Shown here: piece by piece, positions 1-7,712 of the stretch
How the letters are laid out: each line of letters opens with the position of its first letter
How positions within the stretch are numbered: position 1 is the stretch's first letter
NCBI GenBank assembly: GCA_937973905.1
Contig: CALJJR010000081.1
Coordinates: 1-47,743, forward strand
Source of the DNA: an uncultured Arenicella sp.
GTDB lineage: Bacteria; Pseudomonadota; Gammaproteobacteria; Arenicellales; Arenicellaceae
Direction of reading: 5' to 3'
Length of the DNA stretch: 47,743 nt
The notes under the pieces: model-generated
The model's database searches: none
Told to the model about the DNA's origin: nothing
Seen by the model: only the letters and a program-made list of their open reading frames with translations
Made by a program: the position numbers and the translations under genes

Positions 1-417
1 CGTACGTGAGTTTTTAACCAGGGCGCTCAAGAGCTCACCAAGATGTTCATTGCTGGCGGCAGCTTCGACAAAACTCGGCAGTAAGCGAGCGACCTCCGAG
101 TCGCTGATGGCGTCAACATATTGTCGTACTATAATTCGTAAGTCCTCACGAAAATCACCCGTATCTGGTGCTTCGAATGGGTCGCCAACCAGAGTTGCGA
201 ATGCATCAAACAACAGATCTTCTATTTTTGGCCAATGTCGATAAATCGTGGTGCGCGAAGCACCGCTGTGCTGTGAAATACCGTCGACCGTAATGCTGCG
301 ATAGCCCTGTTCTACCAGCAATCGGCGGGTGGAATTAAGGATATGCGAACGAGTCCGTAAAACTTGCGGGTTGTTGGAGGCGGCAGCACGAGAAGACGGT
401 TTGCTTGAGGATGACAC
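1..417 (-). CDS. TetR-family transcriptional regulator (C-terminus beyond the window)
   Basis: The gene runs leftward off the window edge, leaving 139 codons from a proposed GTG start at 417. Residues 22-65 form a TetR-type helix-turn-helix: a helix ending VEQGY, then SITVDGISQHSGAS and the recognition segment TTIYRHWP. The ligand-binding C-terminal domain is only partly present. GTG is the first start after an in-frame stop and no ATG lies upstream of the HTH; a TTG further upstream is also possible. It is divergent from a CoA-transferase 47 bp away, so it is probably a local repressor of the catabolic island responding to an acid or acyl-CoA. That role and the ligand are inferred from position and family. 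Confidence 0.85.
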   Translation of the reverse strand, partial: MSSSSKPSSRAAASNNPQVLRTRSHILNSTRRLLVEQGYRSITVDGISQHSGASRTTIYRHWPKIEDLLFDAFATLVGDPFEAPDTGDFREDLRIIVRQYVDAISDSEVARLLPSFVEAAASNEHLGELLSALVKNSRT

Positions 418-464
418 GGCAGTACGAGAAAGTAACAGACAGAACAATAATGTAGCACAGAATT

Positions 465-1640
465 ATGAGTGAACCGATGAACGAAGAAACACGATCTGGG
501 CCGTTGTCCGGCGTAAAAGTAGTGGAACTGGGGCTATGGATTGCCGCCCCAGCTGCCGCGGGCATCATGGCGGATTGGGGCGCTGATGTTGTCAAGGTTG
601 AAGGCAAGCTAGGTGATCCTGCGCGCAATGCGATGGCCTCAATTTTGGGCATTAAAGATCATCGTTCGCCGCCTTTTGATGTAGACAATAGAGGCAAGAA
701 ATCCGTTGTGCTAGATCTTCGAGAGCACGATGACCTGACCGCATTTAAGGGTTTATTGGGTGACGCTGATGTCTTTGTCACCAATATGCGCCCAGCTGCG
801 CTTGAGAAGTTATCAATCTCTCCTGACGACCTGCGCGTTGAATTCCCAGAGTTAGTGATTGCGCAGATCACTGGCTATGGCGCCACCGGGCCCGACGCCA
901 ACCGACCGGGTTACGATAGCGGTGGGTTTTGGGCTTATTCAGGGCTAGCGCATCAGTTCTCCGGTGAAACAGGCAACCCGCCATTACTTATCGGTGGTTT
1001 TGGCGACCATCTAACTGGTTTAGCCTTATTGTCAGGGATCAATGCTGCGTTATATAAAAAATCGCAAACAGGGCAAGGTTCGATTGTGGAAACGTCGCTA
1101 CTGCGACTGGGGATTTATGCGGCCTCAATGGATTATTCACTAAAAATGAATCTAGGTTTCGAGCAGCATCCAATGCGGCGTCAAGCCGCGAGCCCAGCGT
1201 TGGTGAACAATTATCGTACTTCAGACGATCGTAGTTTATGGTTGTTATGTGTAGAAGAGGGTCGTCATTGGCCGGTCGTTCTCGAGGCGCTCGGCTTACA
1301 GAGCTTGCTCGATGATGATCGGTTTGCCTCTACACGGGATCGCTATCACAACCGAATTGAGCTTATCGAGATATTGGACGCGCGATTTGCCGAGTTATCT
1401 TTGCAAGAGTGGCGACTTATTCTCGATTCTCATGAAATATGGTGGTGCGCCGCAAATAATCTCGATGAGGTTTTGGCCAGTGCTCAAGCAGCGGCAGTGG
1501 GTGCTTTTACCGCAATCCCAAATGACCCTGAAGGGTGGCGAACGGTCGCGTCGCCAATTGATTTTGATCGTCAACCCACACGGCCGTCTGGGCCGACTCC
1601 AAAGTTAGGCGAAAACAACGATGAAATTTTGAATTCGTAA
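465..1640 (+). CDS. Class III (CaiB/BaiF family) acyl-CoA transferase
   Basis: 391 aa, the usual length for family III CoA-transferases, which move CoA between carboxylates through an enzyme-aspartyl intermediate. The N-terminal Rossmann-like part reads LSGVKVVELG...ADWGADVVKVE, and a GYG(A)TGP segment lies near residue 138. Asp181 in GGFGDHLTG sits where the catalytic aspartate is found in this family. A TGQGSIVETSL segment follows. The start could be Met1 or Met5; no strong ribosome site separates them. The stop is 12 bp from the convergent MFS gene. It may activate the same acid as the ligase at 5703-7559, or recycle CoA from a product. Substrate unknown. Confidence 0.88.
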   Translation: MSEPMNEETRSGPLSGVKVVELGLWIAAPAAAGIMADWGADVVKVEGKLGDPARNAMASILGIKDHRSPPFDVDNRGKKSVVLDLREHDDLTAFKGLLGDADVFVTNMRPAALEKLSISPDDLRVEFPELVIAQITGYGATGPDANRPGYDSGGFWAYSGLAHQFSGETGNPPLLIGGFGDHLTGLALLSGINAALYKKSQTGQGSIVETSLLRLGIYAASMDYSLKMNLGFEQHPMRRQAASPALVNNYRTSDDRSLWLLCVEEGRHWPVVLEALGLQSLLDDDRFASTRDRYHNRIELIEILDARFAELSLQEWRLILDSHEIWWCAANNLDEVLASAQAAAVGAFTAIPNDPEGWRTVASPIDFDRQPTRPSGPTPKLGENNDEILNS

Positions 1641-1652
1641 ACTCAAATCGCT

Positions 1653-2945
1653 TTAAGTAGCGATTCCAACTCTTTGTAAATCATCAATAAAATTTCGCTT
1701 CGCCAAGAAAAGTCCGTACACGGTTCCGGCTCCTGCGAACACTGCTATGGCTAAGGCTTGTTGCAAGGCCTGAGCTGGCTCAGCGCCACCATTTGCAAAA
1801 TAGTCGCTAAGTACACCTACCACGAGCGGAGCTAAGCCCACCCCGAATAAGGCAGCCATAAAGCCGTACACCGCGGTACCAATCCCACGTGAGGTGGCCG
1901 GAAGAACAGAATGCATCGAAGCCAAAATGGCGCCAAAGCTCGCTGAACCAGCAAGGTTTGCGAGCAACAGAAATCCCAGCGCTGCGGATAGGTTGGATGC
2001 GTAAAAAACCAACAAATACAATGGAATAAAACTCAGACTCAGTAGCATGGGGAAACGAACTAGCCAACTAACGTGTTGCTTAGCTAGTCGATTCGCCAAA
2101 AAACCGCCAACCACGGCTCCGAGTAGGGTACCTGAGCCAACCATTGCGCCCATATACATGCCCACCTCGGCTGGAGATAAACCAAATTTTCGGATTAAGA
2201 ACGCCGGCAGCCACTGCGCCACACCGAACAGTAGAAATGCGGTGAAGCAGGACGAAATAACGATGTAAATATAAGATTTCGCTTCCCACAAAGTGTTTAG
2301 CGACTCTCTAAAGTTTAGTTTTGATGGAGAGTGCGCAACTGCATCCATTGCTCCGCGTTCAGGCTCCTTGAATGTGGTTAAAAGCAGTAGTAAGAAGGGA
2401 ATGCCGATTACTCCAGCAACGAAGAAAGCCTGTCGCCAGCCATAATTTTGCGCCACCCAACCACCGCCAATTAAGCCGATGGTCAAGCCAATTGTTCCTC
2501 CGGCGTTTAATAGCGCGTAGGCAGCAGCGCGTTTTTCGACTGGGCAGTAATCTGCAACAATCGATTGGGTGGTGGGTAGGGCGCCTGCCTCGCCGATTCC
2601 GACCGCAATGCGGGCCAGCAGCAGCTGAATATAACCCGTTACAAATGCGCCAGCGGCTGTGGCGGCACTCCAGATACTAATCGACCAAAAAAGAATTTTT
2701 TTGCGGCTGTAGATGTCCGCCATGCGACCAATCGCTAGGCCCGCAATGGCGTAGAAAATGGCGAAAGCGAAACCCGTCAGTAAGCCGATTTGAGTATCCG
2801 TCATCGGAATCTCTACTCTGATTTCTTCGATAATCACCGCCAGCACCATGCGGTCGATGTAGTTGAGCATATTTATGCCAAACATCAGCCACACGGCATA
2901 CCAGACATACGCGTTTGAGACTGGGGATGTGGTGTGTGTCTGCAC
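1653..2945 (-). CDS. MFS transporter, Spinster/anion-symporter-like
   Basis: 430 aa membrane protein with about 12 hydrophobic segments. The first helix carries NYIDRMVLA, and the loop 2-3 motif A reads GRMADIYSRKK, both typical of the major facilitator superfamily. RIAVGIGEAGALPTTQSI in helix 4 resembles Spinster-like members. The start is GTG at 2945, one base past the upstream SDR stop (TAAGGTG), so translation is probably coupled. It is the last gene of the leftward operon with the acyl-CoA ligase, MaoC protein and SDRs, so it likely imports the acid that the operon degrades, or exports a product. Substrate and direction are not visible in sequence. Confidence 0.9.
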   Translation of the reverse strand: MQTHTTSPVSNAYVWYAVWLMFGINMLNYIDRMVLAVIIEEIRVEIPMTDTQIGLLTGFAFAIFYAIAGLAIGRMADIYSRKKILFWSISIWSAATAAGAFVTGYIQLLLARIAVGIGEAGALPTTQSIVADYCPVEKRAAAYALLNAGGTIGLTIGLIGGGWVAQNYGWRQAFFVAGVIGIPFLLLLLTTFKEPERGAMDAVAHSPSKLNFRESLNTLWEAKSYIYIVISSCFTAFLLFGVAQWLPAFLIRKFGLSPAEVGMYMGAMVGSGTLLGAVVGGFLANRLAKQHVSWLVRFPMLLSLSFIPLYLLVFYASNLSAALGFLLLANLAGSASFGAILASMHSVLPATSRGIGTAVYGFMAALFGVGLAPLVVGVLSDYFANGGAEPAQALQQALAIAVFAGAGTVYGLFLAKRNFIDDLQRVGIAT

Positions 2946-2946
2946 C

Positions 2947-3678
2947 TTAGCCTGCAGCTCCTGCCATTCGAACTATAGACCCAGTCATGCCCGGTAGGTT
3001 GTTAGTCGCAAGGAATACCACGAGTTCGGCTATTTCATCAGCGGTGGACGGTGGTTGTGCTGTTCTTGGCAGGGTTGCCAAAACTTCTGGTTCGATTCCT
3101 GCCGGATGATCTAGATGGAGCATGGGTGTGTCAACGGCGCCAGGCGCGACCGCATTAACGCGCAGCCGGCTAGCGCTGTACTCTTTGGCCAATGCTTTTG
3201 TGAGCGCTATCACACCTCCCTTTGAGGCTGAATAGGCCGCATCATAAGGAATGCCAGTCTCACCGGCCAGCGACGCCACATTGACTATGTTGCCGCCGTG
3301 TTTGGCCATATGCTCCAATAGTGGTTGGCACATCAAAAATGTGCCGGTCAGATTGACCGCCATGATCCTTTGCCAATCAAGGAGTTCAAATGAGTCGCTG
3401 CGGCCGAGTTTTTGTAAGGCCGCAATATTGCATAGTCCAGTAGGGTGTTGATGCTCGCTAAAAATCCAGTCGTAAGCGGCCGTGATGGATTCGGCATCAC
3501 CGATGTCACAAACCTGGGTGCTAAGAGTGTTGGTGTTGTTCTCTGCGGATAATTCCGCCAGGCCGTCTTGGCTAATATCGAGCGCGATAACTTGATGATT
3601 ATTTGCTAAGAGCTTGAGGGTTGTCGCTTTGCCGATTCCGGAAGCTGCCCCGGTGACGATGATGCATTGTGGGTTCAT
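2947..3678 (-). CDS. Short-chain dehydrogenase/reductase (first of pair)
   Basis: 243 aa classical SDR. The NAD(P)-binding motif TGAASGIGKAT is at residues 9-19, the catalytic pair is in YSASKGG, and the family segment RVNAVAPGAVDTPM follows. ALDIS after strand 2 places an acid after the second strand, which favours NAD(H). A GGAGG ribosome site lies 4-5 bases before the ATG at 3678, inside the 11-bp gap to the upstream SDR. It probably oxidises a hydroxyl group, for example a 3-hydroxyacyl-CoA produced by the MaoC-type hydratase. Two SDRs in one operon suggest two oxidations or opposite stereochemistry. Substrate unknown. Confidence 0.9.
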   Translation of the reverse strand: MNPQCIIVTGAASGIGKATTLKLLANNHQVIALDISQDGLAELSAENNTNTLSTQVCDIGDAESITAAYDWIFSEHQHPTGLCNIAALQKLGRSDSFELLDWQRIMAVNLTGTFLMCQPLLEHMAKHGGNIVNVASLAGETGIPYDAAYSASKGGVIALTKALAKEYSASRLRVNAVAPGAVDTPMLHLDHPAGIEPEVLATLPRTAQPPSTADEIAELVVFLATNNLPGMTGSIVRMAGAAG

Positions 3679-3689
3679 GTGGCCTCCGT

Positions 3690-4445
3690 TTATAGGGTTA
3701 AGCCGCCATCAGCAGTGATGCAAGCTCCGGTGATGTAGCTCGCGCTATCGGATGCTAGAAACGCAACCGCACCCGCGATTTGTTCTGGGTTCGCATGGCG
3801 CTTCAAAGGAATTTGTGAGCGCCACTTGTCAGGCAATTCTTCCGCACCTTGAAATAGACCTTCCAGCGCATCTGTTTTGGTGATCCCCGGGGCAACGGTG
3901 TTTACTCGAATTCCGTACTCGGCGAACTCCTTCGCCAGCGACAAGGTCATCGTATTGATGCCGCCTTTGCAGATGGAGTAGATGCTTTGACCTATCACCG
4001 GTTTGATCGCATTGATCGAGCCGATATTAATGATCGCGCCACCGCCGTGTTCACGCATTACTCGGGCCGCATAAATAGAGGCAAACAGAGTCCCTTGCAA
4101 GTTGACTTCGATGTTTTTATGAAACACATCGGGTTGTAAGTCGATAACCGGGCCAAACCAAGGGTTGGCTGCAGAATTGTTCACCAATACATCGATTCTG
4201 TTATGTTGCTGGGCAACTAGAGTAACTAGATTTTCTAGGTCCTCGAGAGAGCCGGTATTGCATGCGATGGCTTGAGCCTTGCCGCCCTGGCTAATAATTT
4301 CAGAGGCAGCCTGCTCGCAAGATTCGATACTTCGACTCGCTATCACAACATGCGCGCCACACTCAGCCAGTTGCCCGGCAATGGCCCTACCGATGCCGCG
4401 ACTGCCACCCGTCACAATGGCTATGCGATTTTCAAGCTCAATCAT
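3690..4445 (-). CDS. Short-chain dehydrogenase/reductase (second of pair)
   Basis: 251 aa classical SDR. The cofactor loop TGGSRGIGRAIA is near residue 12, NNSAANPWFG stands at the NNAG position, GSINA carries the catalytic serine, and YSICKGG gives the Tyr/Lys pair. The C-terminus SASYITGACITADGGLTL is typical of 3-oxoacyl reductase-like SDRs. An arginine in ASRSIES after strand 2 suggests NADP(H) preference, unlike the neighbouring SDR. The ATG overlaps the stop of the upstream MaoC-type gene by 8 bases, so the two are probably translationally coupled. Likely a dehydrogenase or reductase on an acyl-CoA or alcohol intermediate of this island. Confidence 0.9.
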   Translation of the reverse strand: MIELENRIAIVTGGSRGIGRAIAGQLAECGAHVVIASRSIESCEQAASEIISQGGKAQAIACNTGSLEDLENLVTLVAQQHNRIDVLVNNSAANPWFGPVIDLQPDVFHKNIEVNLQGTLFASIYAARVMREHGGGAIINIGSINAIKPVIGQSIYSICKGGINTMTLSLAKEFAEYGIRVNTVAPGITKTDALEGLFQGAEELPDKWRSQIPLKRHANPEQIAGAVAFLASDSASYITGACITADGGLTL

Positions 4446-5703
4446 GGTGTTGTCTCAAGCGGTTGTGCTCAGCCATAAATTCAACGGCTTGTTGAGCTAG
4501 ATCAGCGGGCACCTCCGGCAATACAACTGGGCCTGATTGCTTACTTGCTAAGGCGATGGTGGCATCGGCCAGTGCCGTTTCTTCACCGCGCTGGTTAGTG
4601 GCAACTATGCTGACATCAACCAAGTTTTGCGCACCGTCTTGTCGTTTGGACATTACCTTGCCGCTCAAGGTTTGTAAGTCGCCTAGGTAGTTAAACTTGC
4701 GAATTTCATCGCGCATAGAGACCACAAATCCATCATCGCCAATCCAGTCACTCAACACATGATAAAGCCAGAATTCACGCAATAAGCCCCAATCATAGGC
4801 CTGTGGATTGCCAACTAATTTCGCCGCATCTGAGTCCCAATGTACACGCGCGCCAGTATCCGGAAAGCCCTGCTGATTCTCGCTATAAAGCGCCGGCATT
4901 TTCACCCGGTCTTTAGCAGCAATGCGCGAAGAGGCGAGCATACGATAGGGCGCAAGACCGTAACCGGCACAATGCGTGAGGATGATATCGGTGACGGTTA
5001 AAGGGCCTTTTTGAATAACCGAAACAGATTCGTTTTGTTGCACATCTTCCCACCATAAAACGTCACTGCCCCGAGGCTTTTCGGCTAAATATTTTTGATC
5101 GATTTCGGCGGCTCGCTCAGCATCATAATTGGCTATTTCTATGTCGGTGTATTTGCCTTTGTCGCGAGCCTTTTTACGCTCTGCGATGATTCTAAGGGCT
5201 CGGTATACGCCCACAACCTCTGCGCGTTGATTGAACTTAACGTAGCGGCGAGTGATGTGTACGGTTCGGCCACCAAATTCCGATGGCTTCTCCTCAACTG
5301 ATTCCTCGCCTTCAAAGCTGTAGATGGTGTCGCCGGGGTACATAGGCCGGTACCAGTGCCAAGTCCCGCCCGACATGAAAGTCTGGCAGTTTTTGAATAA
5401 ACCACGAGTCTTAGCTTTTACTTCTTTAGGGATTCGTTTTCCGATAAGGGGTTTGTTAACAATTGCCGTCATTATTGATGGCGCAATAACGCTTCCCCAG
5501 CGCGTGCCTTGGGCATAATCTTCATCGATAAACAATGGATTGTCATCGCCAATGCTGAGCGCAAAGTTGCGTATCGCATCGCTTGAAAGGGTTGAATGAA
5601 ACTCTCGCCCGCGGTTGACTTCCGTGAAGCCCAGCAATTCGCGTTGCAATTCAATATCTTCATCTTTTAGGCCATCACTGGATGCAAGTTTATCTTTTTT
5701 CAT
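4438..5703 (-). CDS. Two-domain MaoC/FAS1-like hot-dog dehydratase
   Basis: 421 aa, consistent with two fused hot-dog domains. The N-terminal domain has the hydratase-2-like stretch IGDDNPLFIDEDYA around residues 51-63, then WGSVIAPSIM. Phe replaces the usual His of the D-x-N-P-x-H motif. The C-terminal domain (about 220-400) carries GARVHWDSDAA and WLYHVLSDWIGDDGFV, with conserved His/Asp residues that may form the second active site. Members hydrate enoyl-CoAs or dehydrate hydroxyacyl-CoAs. The ATG overlaps the ligase stop (TAATG), so it is coupled to that gene. It may use the C-terminal domain for catalysis and the N-terminal one structurally; that is inference. Confidence 0.8.
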   Translation of the reverse strand: MKKDKLASSDGLKDEDIELQRELLGFTEVNRGREFHSTLSSDAIRNFALSIGDDNPLFIDEDYAQGTRWGSVIAPSIMTAIVNKPLIGKRIPKEVKAKTRGLFKNCQTFMSGGTWHWYRPMYPGDTIYSFEGEESVEEKPSEFGGRTVHITRRYVKFNQRAEVVGVYRALRIIAERKKARDKGKYTDIEIANYDAERAAEIDQKYLAEKPRGSDVLWWEDVQQNESVSVIQKGPLTVTDIILTHCAGYGLAPYRMLASSRIAAKDRVKMPALYSENQQGFPDTGARVHWDSDAAKLVGNPQAYDWGLLREFWLYHVLSDWIGDDGFVVSMRDEIRKFNYLGDLQTLSGKVMSKRQDGAQNLVDVSIVATNQRGEETALADATIALASKQSGPVVLPEVPADLAQQAVEFMAEHNRLRQHHD

Positions 5704-7559
5704 TACGCGATTCGTATAGGCAGAGTTTTTGTTGCGGGCTCAAACAGCTCAGCCACCAGATCAACTCTGCGACTTTTGACGGCATTCGAGTTTATATAAC
5801 CTTTATCGGTTATTTCCGAATGTTCGATTTGTGGCGGATCTAAGAGTAGAGTCATTCTTTGTACGCGGGTCGATGAACCAGGGTAGCTTCGATTGTAGTT
5901 GATAAGGCATTGCTCCAGTTTGCTCAGCAGCGTGGACGACTGAAGTGGTGTTGAAATTGTCCCTGTGGCCTTTATGAGGTCTTGTTTGCTTAGTGACGCC
6001 AACTGTTTGTCATCTAGCCAGGCGAGTACCGCCACATAGCTTTGGTTTTCGCCACAGACTACTAAGTCTTTCAGCAGGCCATTAAAATGAGCAAGAAACA
6101 GGCTGCGTAGATTTCCGGCGCTGACCCAGGTGCCTGAAAGTAGTTTAAAGTCTTCGCTAATGCGGCCATCAAATTGCAATCCTTGTGTAATATCATTGGG
6201 GTCGACGAGGCACGCCGCGTCACCTACGCAGAAATACCCATCATCATCAAAGCTAGCTTTCGATTTTTCAGTTTCGCCGAGATATTCAGTGAAGAGCGAA
6301 TCACTTTTAACTCGGACTTCGGTTTTGCCGCCATTTGGAGTCAACTTCAGCTTTACACCGGGCAGTGGTAATCCAATCAGTGAGGCCTTGTTGCTTGGCC
6401 AGGTTTGTAAACTAATACCTTGAGTTTCGGTTGCTCCGTACCCAGAGGTGATTGGAACTAATTCTCCGGTTGCCGCGAGTGAATGCGCGTTGAGACGCTC
6501 AACTAAATTGTTTGGCATGGCGGCACCGCCATAAACAATAGTCTCTAATCTGCGGTAAAACGCCTCTCTTAGTTCGTGATCCTCATCCATCGCATCGGCG
6601 AGGAATGTGAAACCAATCGGCGCGCTGCCGAATACGGTAGGAGATACGTCTTTCAGATTTTGAATGGTTTGCGTGAACAAACCAGCAATGGGTTTGCCAG
6701 CATCGAGATACAGGCTGCCACCGTGCATAATGGCGTCGTTAAACGTCATGCTGCCAGCGGAGATATGACTCCAAGGCATCCATCCTAGGTAGATTGGATA
6801 GTCGGCATCGCGAAAATAGTGCTCTGGCGCATACAGGGCCCGCATGCTAGCCAAATAGGCCATTTGCATACCATGCGTATGTACCACCGCTTTGGGCATA
6901 CCGGTGGAGCCAGACGTAAAAAAGTACCTAGCGTGGGCATCGGCGCCAAGCTTGGCAATTGATTCGGATACGTCAGTGCTTGATTCGGTAGCAAGGGTTT
7001 CATCCAATTGGATTACACCTGGGTTCTGGTCTTTTGAAACTACCCAGTGGTGCTCGGCTTTAATGGCGTTGAGAGCAGGCAGAAATGGCTCAATTTGTTC
7101 GACGTACAATAGCCCCGGATTGATCGTGTCTATCACGTGCTTGAGCTTGGAGAAGCTTTTGTCCATCAGCGAATAAGGGACGCTGACAGAACAAGATGGC
7201 ACGCCAGCTTTATTGGCGCCAAGCATGATTACCGCATGTGCCAGTGAGTTTTGCGAGAGCAATGCAATCGGCGTGTTAGGACCAAAGTTGTTGTTTAACA
7301 GCCATTGCGCAAATCGATCTGAGAGTTCATCTGCGCGCGCATAGCTAAGTGTGTTCCAGTTCTGGTTTTCGCCTCTTTCTGCAAGCCATGTTCGATCAGG
7401 GTTTAGTCTGGCTTGTTGTTTAAACAGTTGAGCGAGGCTGTGCGCAGGCTTACCGAGCGCGAGGCGAGATTCAATGACAATCTCGCCATTTGCAAGAGTT
7501 GTCAGGCTGACATCTGGGTCGAGATATCTTTGTTGCTTAAAACGTGCTTGATTGGTCAT
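5703..7559 (-). CDS. ATP-dependent acyl-CoA synthetase, feruloyl-CoA synthase-like
   Basis: 618 aa from the ATG at 7559, chosen because GAGGG lies five bases upstream; a ten-residue longer start exists but lacks family sequence. ANL-superfamily signatures: P-loop FFTSGSTGMPKA near residue 216, GYGATETQG (A5), and an A8-like hinge DGRISEDFKLLSGTWVSAG. The N-terminus with a long 'LALGKPAHSLAQLF' lead and the total length resemble feruloyl-CoA synthases more than short- or medium-chain ligases. It should activate an aromatic or branched acid by adenylation and CoA transfer in the cytoplasm. First gene of the leftward operon ligase-MaoC-SDR-SDR-MFS. The exact acid is not determinable here. Confidence 0.85.
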   Translation of the reverse strand: MTNQARFKQQRYLDPDVSLTTLANGEIVIESRLALGKPAHSLAQLFKQQARLNPDRTWLAERGENQNWNTLSYARADELSDRFAQWLLNNNFGPNTPIALLSQNSLAHAVIMLGANKAGVPSCSVSVPYSLMDKSFSKLKHVIDTINPGLLYVEQIEPFLPALNAIKAEHHWVVSKDQNPGVIQLDETLATESSTDVSESIAKLGADAHARYFFTSGSTGMPKAVVHTHGMQMAYLASMRALYAPEHYFRDADYPIYLGWMPWSHISAGSMTFNDAIMHGGSLYLDAGKPIAGLFTQTIQNLKDVSPTVFGSAPIGFTFLADAMDEDHELREAFYRRLETIVYGGAAMPNNLVERLNAHSLAATGELVPITSGYGATETQGISLQTWPSNKASLIGLPLPGVKLKLTPNGGKTEVRVKSDSLFTEYLGETEKSKASFDDDGYFCVGDAACLVDPNDITQGLQFDGRISEDFKLLSGTWVSAGNLRSLFLAHFNGLLKDLVVCGENQSYVAVLAWLDDKQLASLSKQDLIKATGTISTPLQSSTLLSKLEQCLINYNRSYPGSSTRVQRMTLLLDPPQIEHSEITDKGYINSNAVKSRRVDLVAELFEPATKTLPIRIA

Positions 7560-7712
7560 AGAGACCCTCGTCGACACTTCATGATGCAATCATACCTGCC
7601 GATTCAAGACGATACAATCATGTACTATCTTTGTGTTTGTCCGAGATTGAATATGTGACAGGAAGCGCGATTCGTGTACCATCGCGTTAACGCCCTTAGA
7701 ATAAAAATTATC
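7560..7712. promoter_or_regulatory. Divergent promoter region with two copies of a GAT-N3-ATC operator-like repeat
   Basis: GATGCAATCAT (7583-7593) and GATACAATCAT (7611-7621) form an 11-bp direct repeat with one mismatch, 28 bp apart. Each copy contains the small dyad GAT-N3-ATC, and the first extends to ATGAT-GCA-ATCAT (7581-7593). The repeats sit between the acyl-CoA ligase operon and the exported amidohydrolase gene. Two sites spaced near an integral number of helical turns fit a dimeric repressor, possibly the local TetR protein, but no promoter hexamers are clear enough to assign. Confidence 0.4.
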
